Shown here piece by piece: positions 1-7,704 of a stretch of 64,000 bases of DNA. Within the stretch, counting starts at the first letter, position 1. Each line of letters opens with the position of its first letter. The notes under the pieces were generated by a model that was not told the origin of the DNA, searched no databases, and saw nothing but the letters and a program-made list of their open reading frames with translations. The translations under genes were made by a program, and so were the position numbers. Source of the stretch: RUG14300 sp964561145 (GTDB lineage Bacteria > Bacillota > Clostridia > Christensenellales > CAG-1252); NCBI GenBank assembly GCA_964561145.1, contig CAZLNZ010000014.1, positions 3,788-67,787 on the forward strand, given 5' to 3'.

Positions 1-935
1 CGGCAAATTTCTATTTTTCTAAACCCAAAAGAAACCCTTCTTTTATCAACAACTCTTTCGTTTTCTGTAAGTGAAAGATAAAAATCATAAAGCTTTGGAT
101 TTTCATGAGACCATAACACAACATTGGTCAAGTTATCTATGTCGAAAGAAACATTATAGGATGAATTCTTTTCTAAATATATACCTAATTCATCACATTT
201 GATTACAACCTTACAGTTGGTATAATCACCTCCTAATGTTAACTTGGCACAAAGTGAAACAGAAGAAAAGTCATCGTTGAACTTGGAGAACAAGAAGCCA
301 TCGTCTATTCTTGCCACCGGTTCAAAAACCAAGTCCACATCTCGCATAATACCCGACAATCTCCACATGTCTTGATCTTCAAGAAAACTACCTAAAGAAT
401 ATCTGACAACAAGAACCGTCAATCTGTTTTTTCCGAGTTTTACTTTGTTAGTGATGTCGAAGGAGGCAATATCGAAGGTGCTTTCTGTGTATCCGACAAA
501 TTGACCGTTCACATAGATTATACCACAGCTATTGATACCGTTAAAATCGATACGCAATCTTGAATAATTGATTTCTTCAATTGAAAAATCGGTAAAATAT
601 ACCGCAGCAGGATTGTTCTCATCCTCAATATGCGGATTCTTCGTATCTTTTGTAATAATCGGATAAGGATATGCGGTATTAGTGTAAATAGGAATATCGT
701 ATCCGTGAAGCTGCCATTCGGAGGGAACTTGAATTAAGTCTTCATTATAGCAATTATAGCACTCATTGAATAATTCATTCGAAACTTTATTCACACTGTT
801 GAAGAATTTAAAATACCATTTTCCGTTCAGGCTACGTGTATTGTAGCTACCGTTGTCGAGGATTGTAGGTCTCAACGCTGTAGGGGGTAGAGTGTTCAAT
901 GAAATTATATCTTGTTCTTGCCAGTATTTACGCAT
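1..935 (-). CDS. Beta-galactosidase, glycoside hydrolase family 2 (5' part, cut by window edge)
   Basis: The first ~311 codons read on the minus strand from ATG 935, which follows an SD site GGGAGG; the gene runs off the left edge. The translation has the LacZ-type N-terminal layout: an opening MRKYWQEQD, then LNGKWYFK, VPSEWQLHGYD and IPIYTNTAYPYP, then a jelly-roll sugar-binding domain with VYFTDF and NGQFVGYTESTFD, and the diagnostic DMWRLSGIMRDVDL segment. A second immunoglobulin-like domain begins near residue 220. The catalytic barrel would lie outside the window. By family it should hydrolyse terminal beta-galactosides, but substrate cannot be told from this part. No signal peptide is visible, so it is probably cytoplasmic. 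It is transcribed divergently from dnaX. Confidence 0.88.
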   Translation of the reverse strand, partial: MRKYWQEQDIISLNTLPPTALRPTILDNGSYNTRSLNGKWYFKFFNSVNKVSNELFNECYNCYNEDLIQVPSEWQLHGYDIPIYTNTAYPYPIITKDTKNPHIEDENNPAAVYFTDFSIEEINYSRLRIDFNGINSCGIIYVNGQFVGYTESTFDIASFDITNKVKLGKNRLTVLVVRYSLGSFLEDQDMWRLSGIMRDVDLVFEPVARIDDGFLFSKFNDDFSSVSLCAKLTLGGDYTNCKVVIKCDELGIYLEKNSSYNVSFDIDNLTNVVLWSHENPKLYDFYLSLTENERVVDKRRVSFGFRKIEIC

Positions 936-963
936 AACTGCCTCCCGGTGTATATTCAATACA

Positions 964-992
964 ATTATAGATTAAAGGATAAAGAAAATCAA
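964..992 (-). promoter_or_regulatory. Sigma-A-type promoter of the GH2 gene
   Basis: On the minus strand TTGATT (992-987), a 17-bp spacer and a perfect TATAAT (969-964) precede the GH2 gene. The predicted start of transcription is near 957, leaving a ~20-nt leader that contains the GGGAGG ribosome site. Confidence 0.7.
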
Positions 993-1021
993 TAGGCAAG
1001 TTAAAAAATCGCAATTATCTA

Positions 1022-1050
1022 TTGCTAAAATCAATAAAATATACTATAAT
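1022..1050 (+). promoter_or_regulatory. dnaX promoter, -10 box 6 nt from the start codon
   Basis: TTGCTA (1022-1027), 17 bp, TATAAT (1045-1050). Only six bases separate the -10 box from the GTG at 1057 and no Shine-Dalgarno sequence is present. Transcription would be expected to begin at or within a base or two of the start codon, giving a leaderless mRNA. Confidence 0.7.
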
Positions 1051-1056
1051 TAAACG

Positions 1057-2721
1057 GTGAAACATACATCATTATATAGAAAATATAGACCACGCACTTT
1101 TGCTGATGTTGTAGAGCAAAATCACATCGTCAAAATTTTGACAGGTCAAATAAAAAATGATAGCGTTGCACATGCCTATCTTTTCACAGGAACGAGAGGA
1201 ACAGGAAAAACTTCCCTTGCTCGTATTTTTGCCAAAGCAATCAACTGTGAGAATCCAATTGACGGTTCTCCTTGCCTTAAGTGTCCTTCTTGTTTACAGC
1301 TCGAAGGTGTAAATTCGGATATCTACGAATTAGATGCCGCAAGTAACAATGGAGTAGATGATGTTCGTGCATTGAAAGAAAGCGTTCAGTATCGTCCGCT
1401 TATTGCAAGGAAAAAGGTGTATATAATAGATGAGGTTCATCAATTCTCTTCTTCCGCTTTTAATGCGTTGTTAAAAACACTTGAGGAGCCACCGGAATAT
1501 TGTATTTTTATATTGGCTACCACAGAACCTCAAAAGTTACCACAAACCATTTTATCAAGATGTCTTAAGTTGGATTTTAGACTTATAAGTCAGGAAGGTT
1601 TATCCAAGCATATTGCAAAGATATTTGATAAAGAAGGCGTCAAATACAATAAAGATGCCTGTGATCTTATTGCGTCTGCCGGAGAGGGTAGTGTTCGTGA
1701 CAGCTTAAGCGTTGCTGAAGCTTGTATCGGAACTGCCGAGTTCTTGGATTACAACAATGTTCTTGAAATTCTCGGTGCAAGTTCCCCCGATTTTATCCAT
1801 AATATTTGCAATGATATGTTATCCGGAGATATTGCTGCATGTCTTGCCGCAATTGAGTATTCTTGTTCAAAGGGCAAAAGTATTCCGGTTTTGGCAAAGG
1901 ATATAACAAAATATCTACGTAATTTATTAATTGTGAAGAGTGTGGATAATCCCGATTTCTTAAACATACCGGATAGCATAATTGAGGGTAAAAAAAAGCT
2001 TGCTGCTACTTTTGGTAGCTCTCAAATCCTAAGGGCATTAGAAATATTTAGCGGGCTAGACTCTCAAATGAGATATGCAACAACCCCTAGATACGTTTTG
2101 GAAACGGCAATTGCAAAGGTCGTTGAAATTAGCGACAATAGCTTGGTTGAAACCAAGGCAAGGGTGGAGGTACTGGAGAGGAAGATTAACGAGGGAGTTA
2201 CCGTGACTAAGTATGTAAAACAAGTCGGTAATGTCTATGCGTCTGAACAAGGTGTTCAGATGGAAAACAGTGCTGTTCCCTCGGAAGAAAACTTAACCAC
2301 GGAGGTTCAAAACGAGGTTAAAACAGAGGAATTGCCGTTCGATTCAACTCTTCCCGAGGAAATATCAAAACCTGAGGACAAACCCAATCAAAGGGCTGTA
2401 TTAAGGGCAAAATCCATAAGGGTACGTTCTTTTATATCAAATAGGTGTAGGAATGAAAAGCCTATGATTTACACGGTCATTGCGGACGAGTCTTCTACAT
2501 TAATTTTTGTCAATAACGGATACACGGATATAGTTGTAGCGGACTTTTTTTCCCTTAAAACCTTAGAAATGAATAAGGATTACTTATTGAATTTGATAAT
2601 CGAATGTTTGGGAGAAGAGCATAAGCTCAATCTTAAGCTTTCAGAAATCAAGTCTAATAAAGAAAGTGCGGATACTTTTAAAAGCTCATTCGACCCTTCA
2701 AAGGTCAAAGTAATAAAATAA
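1057..2721 (+). CDS. dnaX: DNA polymerase III subunits gamma and tau
   Basis: Clamp-loader ATPase subunit of the replicase, 554 aa. The start is GTG 1057; the N-terminus LYRKYRPRTFADVVEQ is typical of the family, so no other start fits. Visible: Walker A GTRGTGKT (45-52), zinc-binding Cys at about 64, 73, 76 and 79, Walker B IIDEVH (123-128), and the SRC arginine-finger motif near 167. The region after ~370 is the variable linker and tau-like C-terminal domain. It starts a dnaX-ybaB-recR operon, the common Firmicutes order; ybaB follows after 17 bases with its own SD. It has no ribosome-binding site of its own (see promoter entry). Confidence 0.97.
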   Translation: MKHTSLYRKYRPRTFADVVEQNHIVKILTGQIKNDSVAHAYLFTGTRGTGKTSLARIFAKAINCENPIDGSPCLKCPSCLQLEGVNSDIYELDAASNNGVDDVRALKESVQYRPLIARKKVYIIDEVHQFSSSAFNALLKTLEEPPEYCIFILATTEPQKLPQTILSRCLKLDFRLISQEGLSKHIAKIFDKEGVKYNKDACDLIASAGEGSVRDSLSVAEACIGTAEFLDYNNVLEILGASSPDFIHNICNDMLSGDIAACLAAIEYSCSKGKSIPVLAKDITKYLRNLLIVKSVDNPDFLNIPDSIIEGKKKLAATFGSSQILRALEIFSGLDSQMRYATTPRYVLETAIAKVVEISDNSLVETKARVEVLERKINEGVTVTKYVKQVGNVYASEQGVQMENSAVPSEENLTTEVQNEVKTEELPFDSTLPEEISKPEDKPNQRAVLRAKSIRVRSFISNRCRNEKPMIYTVIADESSTLIFVNNGYTDIVVADFFSLKTLEMNKDYLLNLIIECLGEEHKLNLKLSEIKSNKESADTFKSSFDPSKVKVIK

Positions 2722-2738
2722 AATCAGGAGGACTATAT

Positions 2739-3071
2739 ATGGCAAAATACGGCGGCGGCTTCGGCGGTGGAAATATGCAAGCTATGATTCGTCAGGCACA
2801 AAAAATGCAAGAGGATATGCAGAAAGCTCAAGAAGCTTTGAAAGAAATGGAATTTGTAGGCGAGGGCGGCGGAATGGTAAAAGTGACCATTACCGGCGAA
2901 AAGACTCTTGTTGACATCAATATTAACAAAGAAGTTATAGATCCCGAAGATCCCGAAATGCTTGAAGATCTTATTCTTGCAGCATTTGAGGATGCTTATG
3001 ATAAATGCGAAGAAAAGACCGAAGAGGTTATGGGACCTTTTGCCAGTATGCTTAAGGGCGTAGGATTTTAA
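2739..3071 (+). CDS. ybaB: YbaB/EbfC family nucleoid-associated protein
   Basis: Small (110 aa) DNA-binding protein encoded between dnaX and recR, its usual place. A Gly-rich start (KYGGGFGGGNMQAM) is followed by the helical KMQEDMQKAQEALKEM segment and the conserved GEGGGMVKVTITGEK core strand region, then the DPEDPEMLEDLILAAFEDA helix. By family it forms a tweezer-like dimer that binds DNA. Start ATG 2739 has SD AGGAGG at good spacing. The stop overlaps the recR start (TAATG at 3071), suggesting translational coupling. Confidence 0.95.
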   Translation: MAKYGGGFGGGNMQAMIRQAQKMQEDMQKAQEALKEMEFVGEGGGMVKVTITGEKTLVDININKEVIDPEDPEMLEDLILAAFEDAYDKCEEKTEEVMGPFASMLKGVGF

Positions 3072-3655
3072 TGAAAGACATTCCTTCGATTAAAAAACTT
3101 TCAGAACAATTTACCAAGCTTCCCGGTGTCGGAAAGAAAAGTGCAACAAGATTTGCCTATAGCATAATTGAAATGGAAGAAGATGAAGTTGAGCTTTTTG
3201 CACAAAGTCTTATTGAGGCAAAGAAAAGCATTCATTTCTGTAGTATGTGCGGTGGATATACGGACCTTGAGGTATGCGATATCTGTTGTGAAAGATCAAA
3301 TGATGTTATCTGTGTCGTAAAAGAGCCAAAGGATATAGATACATTTGAGAAGTTGGGTGAATTTAAAGGCGTTTATCATGTTCTCCATGGACAACTTAGT
3401 CCAATAAACGGTATTGGTCCTGAAGACTTAAGAATTAGGGAACTATTGGCACGTTTAGATGGATGTAAGGAAGTCATTATTGCTACAAACCCCAATATAG
3501 AGGGAGATGCAACGGCACTTTATTTATCCAGGTTGATAAAACCTCTTGGTGTTAAGGTAACCAGATTGGCTCGCGGGATTCCTACCGGGAGTGAATTAGA
3601 GTATGCCGACGAGGTCACATTGACCGGTGCATTGAAAGATAGAAAAGAAATCTGA
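3071..3655 (+). CDS. recR: Recombination mediator RecR
   Basis: RecFOR-pathway recombination mediator, 194 aa, normal length. It has the helix-hairpin-helix LPGVGKKSATRFA (17-29), a Cys4 zinc finger (C57, C60, C69, C72) and a Toprim domain starting at VICVVKEPKDI. The C-terminal NPNIEGDATALYL and LARGIPTGSELEYADEVTL stretches are conserved. Its start overlaps the ybaB stop, so it is translated by coupling. It is the last gene of the dnaX operon and is followed by a strong terminator. Confidence 0.96.
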   Translation: MKDIPSIKKLSEQFTKLPGVGKKSATRFAYSIIEMEEDEVELFAQSLIEAKKSIHFCSMCGGYTDLEVCDICCERSNDVICVVKEPKDIDTFEKLGEFKGVYHVLHGQLSPINGIGPEDLRIRELLARLDGCKEVIIATNPNIEGDATALYLSRLIKPLGVKVTRLARGIPTGSELEYADEVTLTGALKDRKEI

Positions 3656-3665
3656 GCTATTTGAC

Positions 3666-3703
3666 AATAACAAAAAAGCGACTATCGTCGCTTTTTTGTT
3701 ATT
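3666..3703. terminator. Bidirectional intrinsic terminator
   Basis: A perfect 17-bp stem (3666-3682 with 3687-3703) and a 4-base loop, with GCGAC/GTCGC at the tip and A6/T6 flanks. It works for both recR (plus) and the convergent 523-aa gene (minus). Confidence 0.9.
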
Positions 3704-3713
3704 AGCTTCATTC

Positions 3714-5285
3714 TTAATGTAGATGATATTTTTTTGTTCTATATAATAGAGAATAAATGCAAACAGAAATCGGAATATTGAAGAGAAGTACTGCAGGAAA
3801 GAATATCGGTAATATCATTGTTGAAACATCCTCGGTACTAACCTTCAATGCAGGGGTAAAAACGGAGAAGAGTACTACTAAAACGATTAGGTTTGCATAA
3901 ATCATAAAGGCTGTAGCCAGACTTAATCGGAATTTGAATAAAGCTTCCTTTCTTTTTGTAGGGAAAACAAAGTATTTAACGAGAAAAAATATGGGGATAG
4001 CTAGTCCGATTAATGCAAATGTTAGATATAAAAGAAAGCCTTTGTTCACAAATTTATCAATAAGAAAATAGCCCAATAAACACTCGATTAGTATAAAAGC
4101 GTATGTAATAATCGATACATCTCTGTTAATCTTGTTGGTAAAAATAAAGTTGTTTGAGTAGTATGTGAATGTATTGGTATTAACATAGGGTTTAATCGTA
4201 TACCCTTTGTTCGACATGAAATCTTTAAGCTCTGCATACGATGAGACGGGAGTTTGGGGATCATTTTCTTCTTCGATTTGCAAGGGTTGCGGAACATCGG
4301 TAAATACATTGTTTATAATGGTTTCGAAATTGTATTTATTTTCAATTTCTTTGCGTTCAATGTATTTGGAAAGTTTTCTTTGCATAGCTGAAGAGTCAAC
4401 GTCTATCTCTGATGACTGTCTGGTTGATAGAGCTTGTTGTAAGGAAAACTCCTCTTTTTTTGCTTTTTCTTCTTCTTGTTTTGCTAAGAGTGCTTGCCTT
4501 TTTTTCTCTTCCTCTTTGATCCTTGCAATTCTTTCTTCCTCATGCTTTTTATTCTCAAGTTCTTCTTTTTCTTTCTGCTCTCTTGCAATATCTTCCTCAG
4601 ATTTTGGCTCGTCAAAAAATCCTAAAAGTTTAAGAGCGTCTAGCTTTTTTCTGCGTGAGATAGGATCCTCTATTTCATTTTCAGCAGGTAATTCTTCGAC
4701 TTCATCCTCGGAGAGATCGACTTCGGGGAGGGTAGAGGAAACACTTACTTCCTCACTTATAGAGTTATTTTTATTGATTTCTTTTTTGTTTTCAATTACC
4801 GGTATAGAATCGATTGGTTGCACTTCAGTACCCTCTTTATTTTCGATTGTAGTATCATTATTTGTTTCTTCATTCGGGGTGGAACAATACGTGTTATTTC
4901 TTAAAAAAATGGCATATTTTCGACTATCATTAATGAGAGCCTCCTCGACCTCCGCAGGGATCTCTTCAAAACTATCAAATATTTCGATGGAATGTTTTTT
5001 TGCAACTTCTGACGGAGTATATCCTGATAAAGCAAAAATCGGGAGTTCACTTGTAGAAATAGCTAAAGAGTAGAGTGATTCACCTTCATTTTTTTCATGG
5101 ACTATTTTATTATCCTGCTCGAGCTCTTTAAGAACAACACATAAGGTACCCTCTGCAAGTGTATAACTTGTTGAAAAATCTTCGAAATGACTCAAAATAT
5201 CCTCTTGTGTACATTGTTTGTTTGCAAGAAGATTAAGGGTAAAAGCTTTTAGTTGTTCTTTTAGATATTGATCAACTGTACTCAT
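3714..5285 (-). CDS. Unrecognised protein with charged coiled coil and four C-terminal membrane segments
   Basis: 523 aa; I do not recognise it. Three parts are visible. Residues 1-~110 are a folded helical domain that may resemble a winged helix (it opens STVDQYLKEQLKAFTLNLL). Residues ~130-320 are very acidic and then Lys/Glu-rich with strong coiled-coil character (KEEEKKRQALLAKQEEEKAKK). About 140 C-terminal residues hold four hydrophobic segments near 385-405, 412-432, 447-470 and 485-510, ending in a basic tail. So it is probably a membrane-anchored cytoplasmic protein. There is no signal peptide and no SD; the promoter box sits 6 nt from ATG 5285. It converges with recR and is otherwise monocistronic. 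Confidence 0.8.
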   Translation of the reverse strand: MSTVDQYLKEQLKAFTLNLLANKQCTQEDILSHFEDFSTSYTLAEGTLCVVLKELEQDNKIVHEKNEGESLYSLAISTSELPIFALSGYTPSEVAKKHSIEIFDSFEEIPAEVEEALINDSRKYAIFLRNNTYCSTPNEETNNDTTIENKEGTEVQPIDSIPVIENKKEINKNNSISEEVSVSSTLPEVDLSEDEVEELPAENEIEDPISRRKKLDALKLLGFFDEPKSEEDIAREQKEKEELENKKHEEERIARIKEEEKKRQALLAKQEEEKAKKEEFSLQQALSTRQSSEIDVDSSAMQRKLSKYIERKEIENKYNFETIINNVFTDVPQPLQIEEENDPQTPVSSYAELKDFMSNKGYTIKPYVNTNTFTYYSNNFIFTNKINRDVSIITYAFILIECLLGYFLIDKFVNKGFLLYLTFALIGLAIPIFFLVKYFVFPTKRKEALFKFRLSLATAFMIYANLIVLVVLFSVFTPALKVSTEDVSTMILPIFFPAVLLFNIPISVCIYSLLYRTKKYHLH

Positions 5286-5291
5286 ATCTCT

Positions 5292-5320
5292 ATTTTATAA
5301 TATAGCTCTTAATATGTCAA
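5292..5320 (-). promoter_or_regulatory. Promoter of the 523-aa gene, -10 box 6 nt from ATG
   Basis: Perfect -35 TTGACA (5320-5315), 17-bp spacer and TAAAAT (5297-5292), then six bases and ATG 5285. No SD fits in the gap. Same geometry as at dnaX. Confidence 0.7.
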
Positions 5321-5333
5321 GGCAATAGAAAAA

Positions 5334-5531
5334 TTAACTCTTTTCGCCTCTAATAGGTTTTTCAACTCTATCTACTATAATTCCGTTATAATCTGCCTCA
5401 TCCAACTCGAGACATTTCATGCAATTATCGCAGACTTTGCTTGAGTCTAGCTCACATAAATTGCAAAATCCACAGTTATCACAGATGTTTTCCTCAACGA
5501 TAATACAATGTTTAACATCATTATTTTTCAT
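5334..5531 (-). CDS. Small cysteine-rich protein, likely metal-binding
   Basis: 65 aa, starting at ATG 5531 after an AGAGGA ribosome site. It has nine cysteines: one near residue 9, then CDNCGFCNLC and, after a short spacer, CDNCMKC. The CxxCxxCxxC spacing resembles a zinc ribbon or ferredoxin-like iron-sulfur site, but the residues after it are too few for a full ferredoxin. The C-terminal third is acidic and then basic. It lies 18 bases after the recombinase gene on the same strand, so the two are probably cotranscribed. Family and function are not known to me. Confidence 0.75.
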   Translation of the reverse strand: MKNNDVKHCIIVEENICDNCGFCNLCELDSSKVCDNCMKCLELDEADYNGIIVDRVEKPIRGEKS

Positions 5532-5549
5532 AATATATCCTCTTTAAAT

Positions 5550-6590
5550 CTAATCGTCTGTTTTTCTTAATCTTACACTTTCAGCGGCCTGTTTTTTAAT
5601 ATCTTCATCAATCGCAGCATAGTGTTTCTTCGTTGTATTAACATCGGAGTGACCTAGCACTTCCGCAACAATGTATATATCTTTTGTTTCCCTGTATAGA
5701 TTGGTACCGAAGGTCGATCTTAACTTATGCGGTGTTATTTTCTTTAATGGAGTAGCTAGTTTTGCATATTTTTTTACCAAAAGTTGCACTGTTCTAACTC
5801 CGATCCTTTTATTTTGCAAGGATAAAAAGAGAGCATCTGTCGGTGCTTCGATCGAAATACGATATTCAAAGTAATTCTCAACTGCCTCATAAACCTCATC
5901 AGGAAAGTACAAAATTGTTCTGTTACCACCCTTCCTTGTGATTGTAAAGCAGGCATTGGAAAAATCTACGTCTTCTATATTAATTCCAACACATTCACTG
6001 ACTCTTATACCTGTACCTAACAATAAGGTCACTATGGCTAGATCACGAAGTCTTGTTATTTCATGAAATCTCTTTTCTCTTGGAGATAGGTTTTCTCCTG
6101 TATCAACTTCATTCAAAAGAAGTTCGATCTCTGCCTTATCTAACCTTATAATGTTTTTCTGGTGTTTTTTGGGCATTGCAACCTTTGTTGAAACATTTTC
6201 CTTAAGTAGGTTTTTGTTATATAGATAGGCAAATAAATGTCTTATCGATGCAAGTTTCCTTGTTTTTCCGTCCTCTGCATTTTTTCGCACGGTTCCGTCT
6301 TGCTCATAATAAGATACATAATCTAAATAGTTTTCTATATCGGTTTGTGTGATCGTTTCTAATTGATTTAAGCTGAAATCTACAACTTCGATTCCTTTGA
6401 ATCTTCTTACGTTATTAACAAGATATCCAAAAAAGACTGTGTAATCTCTGGCATAATTCAAACGGGTTAGAGTAGAGGTGACATTGGATATACCTACAAA
6501 AAATTGATTGCAAAAATCAGGAAGCTGATCTCTTAGCTCTCTAAGTTTGACAAGATTATTTTCGTCACGTTCTTCAAAGTAAGACTTCAT
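5550..6590 (-). CDS. Tyrosine recombinase, XerC/XerD-like
   Basis: Site-specific recombinase, 346 aa. The N-terminal SAM-like core-binding domain covers ~20-130; the catalytic domain follows. All catalytic residues are present: R196 (LGTGIRVSE), K220 (TRKGGNR), H288 and R291 (PHKLRSTF), H314 (LGHSD) and nucleophile Y324 (KKHYAAI). Length suits a chromosomal Xer-type enzyme, but it is longer at the N-terminus than canonical XerC, so an integrase-type role is possible. No excisionase or phage genes are nearby. It starts at ATG 6590 with no SD; a promoter lies 6 nt upstream, directly behind the terminator of the regulator gene. The gene-free repeat region lies ~0.6 kb away. Confidence 0.9.
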   Translation of the reverse strand: MKSYFEERDENNLVKLRELRDQLPDFCNQFFVGISNVTSTLTRLNYARDYTVFFGYLVNNVRRFKGIEVVDFSLNQLETITQTDIENYLDYVSYYEQDGTVRKNAEDGKTRKLASIRHLFAYLYNKNLLKENVSTKVAMPKKHQKNIIRLDKAEIELLLNEVDTGENLSPREKRFHEITRLRDLAIVTLLLGTGIRVSECVGINIEDVDFSNACFTITRKGGNRTILYFPDEVYEAVENYFEYRISIEAPTDALFLSLQNKRIGVRTVQLLVKKYAKLATPLKKITPHKLRSTFGTNLYRETKDIYIVAEVLGHSDVNTTKKHYAAIDEDIKKQAAESVRLRKTDD

Positions 6591-6596
6591 AATATG

Positions 6597-6625
6597 ATTA
6601 TAAATAAAAAAAAGCGAAAAGTAAA
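6597..6625 (-). promoter_or_regulatory. Recombinase promoter, -10 box 6 nt from ATG, overlapping a terminator
   Basis: TTTACT (6625-6620), 17 bp, TATAAT (6602-6597), then six bases and ATG 6590. The -35 box and spacer are formed by the stem and U-tract of the upstream terminator. Confidence 0.6.
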
Positions 6626-6635
6626 TACTTTTCGC
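6603..6635 (-). terminator. Intrinsic terminator after the Cro/C1-type gene
   Basis: On the minus strand a perfect 9-bp stem GCGAAAAGT/ACTTTTCGC (6635-6614) with a 4-base loop, followed by a long T-rich tract. It separates the regulator gene from the recombinase gene. Confidence 0.88.
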
Positions 6636-6662
6636 AAAAAACCAGAAAACAATACAAAAAAA

Positions 6663-6866
6663 TTATTCGTTAACACCTAATAGCTCATCGCTTGTAACTT
6701 CAAGGACTTTGCAAATTCTGATAATAAAATCAATTGAGGGTTCATTTCTACCTTGTTCCCAGTGAGCATAACAGGATTCGGTGACACCAACGAAGTCAGC
6801 CATTTGACGTTGAGTTAGGTTTCTTCTTTTGCGTGTGATAACTAAATTGTATCTAAAACTATTCAT
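6663..6866 (-). CDS. Small Cro/C1 (XRE) family transcriptional regulator
   Basis: 67 aa, essentially one HTH_3 domain: RYNLVITRKRRNLTQRQMAD, then VGVTESCYAHWEQGRNEPS (recognition helix SCYAHWEQG) and IDFIIRICKVLEVTSDELLG. ATG 6866 has SD GAGGTG. It is monocistronic, between its own promoter and a strong terminator. By family it is a DNA-binding repressor or modulator. Its promoter region carries TGTAC-containing sites similar to the repeat unit of the adjacent arrays, so autoregulation and binding to the arrays are reasonable but unproven ideas. Confidence 0.88.
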   Translation of the reverse strand: MNSFRYNLVITRKRRNLTQRQMADFVGVTESCYAHWEQGRNEPSIDFIIRICKVLEVTSDELLGVNE

Positions 6867-6882
6867 AATTCACCTCGATATA

Positions 6883-6911
6883 ATTGTAACATATAGGCAT
6901 ATAAATTACAA
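6883..6911 (-). promoter_or_regulatory. Promoter of the Cro/C1-type gene
   Basis: TTGTAA (6911-6906), 17 bp, TACAAT (6888-6883) on the minus strand, giving transcription from ~6876 and a short leader with the SD. Confidence 0.6.
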
Positions 6912-6925
6912 GTAAAATATACAAA

Positions 6926-6954
6926 CTGTACTGTGAAAAGTACGATTTGTACAG
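6926..6954. promoter_or_regulatory. Possible operator upstream of the Cro/C1-type gene
   Basis: An inverted pair CTGTAC (6926-6931) and GTACAG (6949-6954), with a further GTAC between them near 6940, lies just upstream of the regulator's -35 box. The hexamers match the TGTACA half of the 20-bp repeat unit. Operator function is inference. Confidence 0.4.
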
Positions 6955-7180
6955 GCAGATTGTAATGCCGAAATTGATTCATAGAAAGGTGAGAGCGGAG
7001 GGAATTTGAAATAAGTTTCACAACAAAAAATAATATATGACCAGGCAGGAAAAATGATGGTTGAAAAGCATATTAAGAAATTGATATTAAATCAATAGAT
7101 ATAGAAGACAAAAATCGGCATAAATAGAACAGAATAGAAAAAAATGTCCAAGCTGTATGAAAAGTACCGGTAATAATGTA

Positions 7181-7220
7181 CAGTACATATTGTATAGTAT
7201 ATGTACATTTTATATAGTAA
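7181..7220 (+). repeat. 20-bp unit, two copies (forward)
   Basis: Units CAGTACATATTGTATAGTAT and ATGTACATTTTATATAGTAA, back to back. They match the TGTACA-N3-TGTATAG pattern of the main arrays. Confidence 0.75.
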
Positions 7221-7310
7221 CTAAAAAAGTTGAAGGTTCATTTAAACGGAGGCTTCGCACCAAAATGTATGTAGTAATGGGTGTGTTGAGTGTTCGACGT
7301 TGATAAGACC

Positions 7311-7490
7311 ACGTATACATATTATACAGTCCGTATACGACTTGTATACCGTCTGTACATATTGTATAGCAGATGTACATATTGTATAGCAGATGTACAT
7401 ATCGTATAGCAGATGTACGTATTGTATAGTAGATGTACATATCATACAGTAGGTGTGCTCATTGTATAATTTGTATACAGATCGTATAGA
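7311..7490 (+). repeat. 20-bp tandem array, nine units (forward)
   Basis: Nine contiguous 20-base units with no slippage over 180 bp. The best are AGATGTACATATTGTATAGC (7371) and near-identical neighbours; the first two and last two are more diverged but keep the period. Within a unit TGTACA and TGTATA start 9 bases apart and the next TGTACA follows 11 bases later, so a TGTAYA hexamer recurs about once per helical turn on one DNA face. Confidence 0.9.
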
Positions 7491-7518
7491 AGAATTGAGG
7501 GCTCTATGACCATACGGT

Positions 7519-7538
7519 AGATGTACATATCGTACAAT
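7519..7538 (+). repeat. Single forward 20-bp unit
   Basis: AGATGTACATATCGTACAAT, out of phase with the nine-unit array that ends 28 bases before it. Confidence 0.65.
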
Positions 7539-7704
7539 ACAACAAATCTCAATCATCCACTCATGCTCGGTCAGTATTTTTTTTGTATAACATTTTCTTA
7601 TTCAAGCTTAGGTGGAGTAGAAGAGGTGAAACGTGCAATGATGAAATTAAATTACAAATGTTGGCCAGTCATAAAATTTGCTCTCAATTCAAAATTTGTA
7701 TCAA

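Noticed and set aside
4207..5073. A 288-aa Ser/Phe-rich plus-strand frame
   Set aside because: Antisense to the 523-aa gene; Ser/Phe richness mirrors the Glu/Lys codons of the coiled coil; no SD.
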